NCBI GenBank assembly: GCA_947457715.1
Contig: CANGXK010000179.1
Location: 1-5,925, forward strand
DNA: 5,925 bases
Direction of reading: 5' to 3'
DNA from: Gemmatimonadota bacterium
Lineage (GTDB): Bacteria > Gemmatimonadota > Gemmatimonadetes > Gemmatimonadales > Gemmatimonadaceae
Below the pieces are notes generated by a model, which did not search any database, was not told where the DNA came from, and saw nothing but the letters and a program-made list of their open reading frames with translations. Shown in pieces: positions 4,720-5,925 of the stretch. A program made the translations under genes and the position numbers. How positions within the stretch are numbered: position 1 is the first letter of the stretch; each line of letters starts with the position of its first letter.

Positions 4720-5925
4720 CGGCGCGCCGAGGGAAGGGTTGCCACCGAATCCGTACCATCCGTCAGCCGCACCGCAGGCTCTTCGTCCTCGGCCGCATAG
4801 TCTTGATAGTAGGAATAGTATTGATAGGCGCCATCCAGCCGGATGCCGTTCAAGACGGCCCCCATCACGCGCACCGGCAGTGTGTCGACGACCGCCATCT
4901 TGGCGTCGGCCATCTTGCGATCGGTTACGCCGGCCCGCATGACGAGCGCCATGTTCCCCGTCGCCGTCGCGAGCGCGAAGGCATCGAAGCCCGCGCCGAG
5001 CGGCGGCGAATCCACGATGACCACCTCGTACTCGACCGACATCTGCTGGAGCAGCTGCGTGAGACGCGAAGTCGCCAGCAGTTCGGGCGCCCGGCGCTTC
5101 CGTGCACCGCCTGACAGCAGCGTGAGATTCGGGTGAGCCTGCACTGGGTGGAGCACTTCCGCGATCAGCGCGGTGCCCTCCAGATACTCCACCAGGCCGG
5201 GTCGGCTGTTCGTTCCAAAGGTTTTCGAAAGGTCGCCGCGGCGGATATCGCCATCAATCAACAGCGTGCGTGCCCCCGACTCAGCGAACGAGAGCGCCAG
5301 ATTGCTGGCAATGAGCGACTTGCCGTCATTCGGTCCGGGGCTGGTGATCGTGAAGGCGAGCGGTCGCGACGGATCGGCGGCGTAGCGCACATTCATGCGA
5401 ATCGTGCGGAAGGCTTCCACCACCTGCGATGCCGTATCGACCGACTTGTGCCCCTGCTTCGACTGCACCACGGGCACGACGCCAAGGATGAACAGACCAA
5501 GGTCGTTGGTGGCCTGCTCGGGATAGCGGAAGCGCTTGTCCAACTGGTCAAGCATGATGGCGAGCGCGACTCCCAATCCCAATGCCGCGGCGAACGCGCC
5601 GGCGATGATCACCGGGGCGGTGTTCTTGGTCGGACGCAACGGCGCGACCGCCGGATCCAGCACCGAGACGTCCGGCACGGTTGCCGCCTCGGCGAGCTGT
5701 GCCTCGGCCGCCTTCAGGTTCAGGTTCCGATACATTTCGGCGCTCACTTCAACCTGCCGCTTGAGCCGCTGCTCTTCGATGGTGCGGACCGGGATGCTGC
5801 GCAGGTCTTTGCTGCTCTGCGCCACCGTCGCATTCAAGGCCTCTTCACGCCGGCGCAATTCCAGCAGGTACGACTCCATCGCGTTCGGAATCAGCGACGT
5901 GCGGAGGGAAGCCAGCGTGGTCTTG
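4716..5925 (-). CDS. Wzc-like polysaccharide co-polymerase / tyrosine autokinase (BY-kinase), N-terminus outside window
   Basis: C-terminal part of an inner-membrane protein that controls polysaccharide chain length and export by ATP-dependent tyrosine autophosphorylation. The frame stays open to the window end, so the Met codon at 5879 is internal and the Wzz-type N-terminus is missing. Counting from that Met: a charged, probably coiled-coil stretch (1-65); a GNVR-like segment before the membrane with VLDPAVAPLRPTKN (73-86); a transmembrane helix (about 88-110); then the cytoplasmic kinase. Kinase motifs are EAFRTIR (155-161, the ExxRxxR oligomerisation motif), Walker A GPNDGKS (182-188), Walker A' LLIDGDIRRG (206-215) and Walker B VVIVDSPP (286-293). 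A tyrosine cluster, YQYYSYYQDY (352-361), is the expected autophosphorylation site, followed by an acidic, non-tyrosine tail of 26 residues. The stop overlaps the start of the export gene (ATGA). Family assignment is very secure; the exact substrate is unknown. Confidence 0.95.
   Translation of the reverse strand, partial: KTTLASLRTSLIPNAMESYLLELRRREEALNATVAQSSKDLRSIPVRTIEEQRLKRQVEVSAEMYRNLNLKAAEAQLAEAATVPDVSVLDPAVAPLRPTKNTAPVIIAGAFAAALGLGVALAIMLDQLDKRFRYPEQATNDLGLFILGVVPVVQSKQGHKSVDTASQVVEAFRTIRMNVRYAADPSRPLAFTITSPGPNDGKSLIASNLALSFAESGARTLLIDGDIRRGDLSKTFGTNSRPGLVEYLEGTALIAEVLHPVQAHPNLTLLSGGARKRRAPELLATSRLTQLLQQMSVEYEVVIVDSPPLGAGFDAFALATATGNMALVMRAGVTDRKMADAKMAVVDTLPVRVMGAVLNGIRLDGAYQYYSYYQDYAAEDEEPAVRLTDGTDSVATLPSARR

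Noticed and set aside
4719..4730. 12-bp perfect palindrome TCGGCGCGCCGA abutting the export-gene ATG
   Set aside because: It has no loop, lies in coding sequence for Ser-Ala-Arg-Arg, and such GC palindromes are expected by chance in this composition; no second copy was noticed as an operator.
1..5925. CRISPR array, tRNA/rRNA, insertion sequence or attachment site
   Set aside because: No spaced repeats, terminal inverted repeats, transposase-like frames or RNA-gene signatures were seen; coding genes fill the window.

Overview
This window is a wall-to-wall coding segment of an exopolysaccharide or capsule locus from a GC-rich Gram-negative bacterium. All six genes lie on the minus strand, so transcription runs from high to low coordinates. 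The fused transmembrane adaptor plus tyrosine autokinase is the Gram-negative (Wzc-type) arrangement. The overall flavour, including the non-lipoprotein SLBB export protein with a C-terminal membrane helix, would fit Gemmatimonadota or a similar phylum. That placement is a guess from memory of such loci and was not tested.

In order of transcription: (1) a Wzc-like polysaccharide co-polymerase/BY-kinase, with its N-terminal part beyond the right edge (5925-4716); (2) an SLBB-domain polysaccharide export protein (4719-3853); (3) a CelD/BcsL-like GNAT acyltransferase (3846-2629); (4) a NodB-type polysaccharide deacetylase (2632-1622); (5) a second CelD/BcsL-like GNAT protein (1608-520); (6) the N-terminal half of what looks like a third protein of that class, running off the left edge (509-1). 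The sixth has no stop codon inside the window, so a stop-to-stop ORF search misses it.

Spacing is very tight: a 4-nt ATGA overlap (1/2), a 6-nt gap (2/3), a 4-nt GTGA overlap (3/4), a 13-nt gap (4/5) and a 10-nt gap (5/6). This points to one translationally coupled operon. I see no internal promoter or terminator, and no gene-free stretch longer than 13 nt.

A likely division of labour (inference): the BY-kinase and SLBB protein control chain length and export through the envelope. The deacetylase and the two or three acyltransferase-like proteins tailor the sugar units, removing N-acetyl groups and installing other acyl or aminoacyl groups. No glycosyltransferase, flippase, polymerase or phosphatase is visible here; these would have to lie outside the window. 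The most interesting aspect is the deacetylase sandwiched between several GNAT-like genes. It recalls the NodB/NodA deacetylate-then-acylate logic, but the substrate cannot be read from the sequence.
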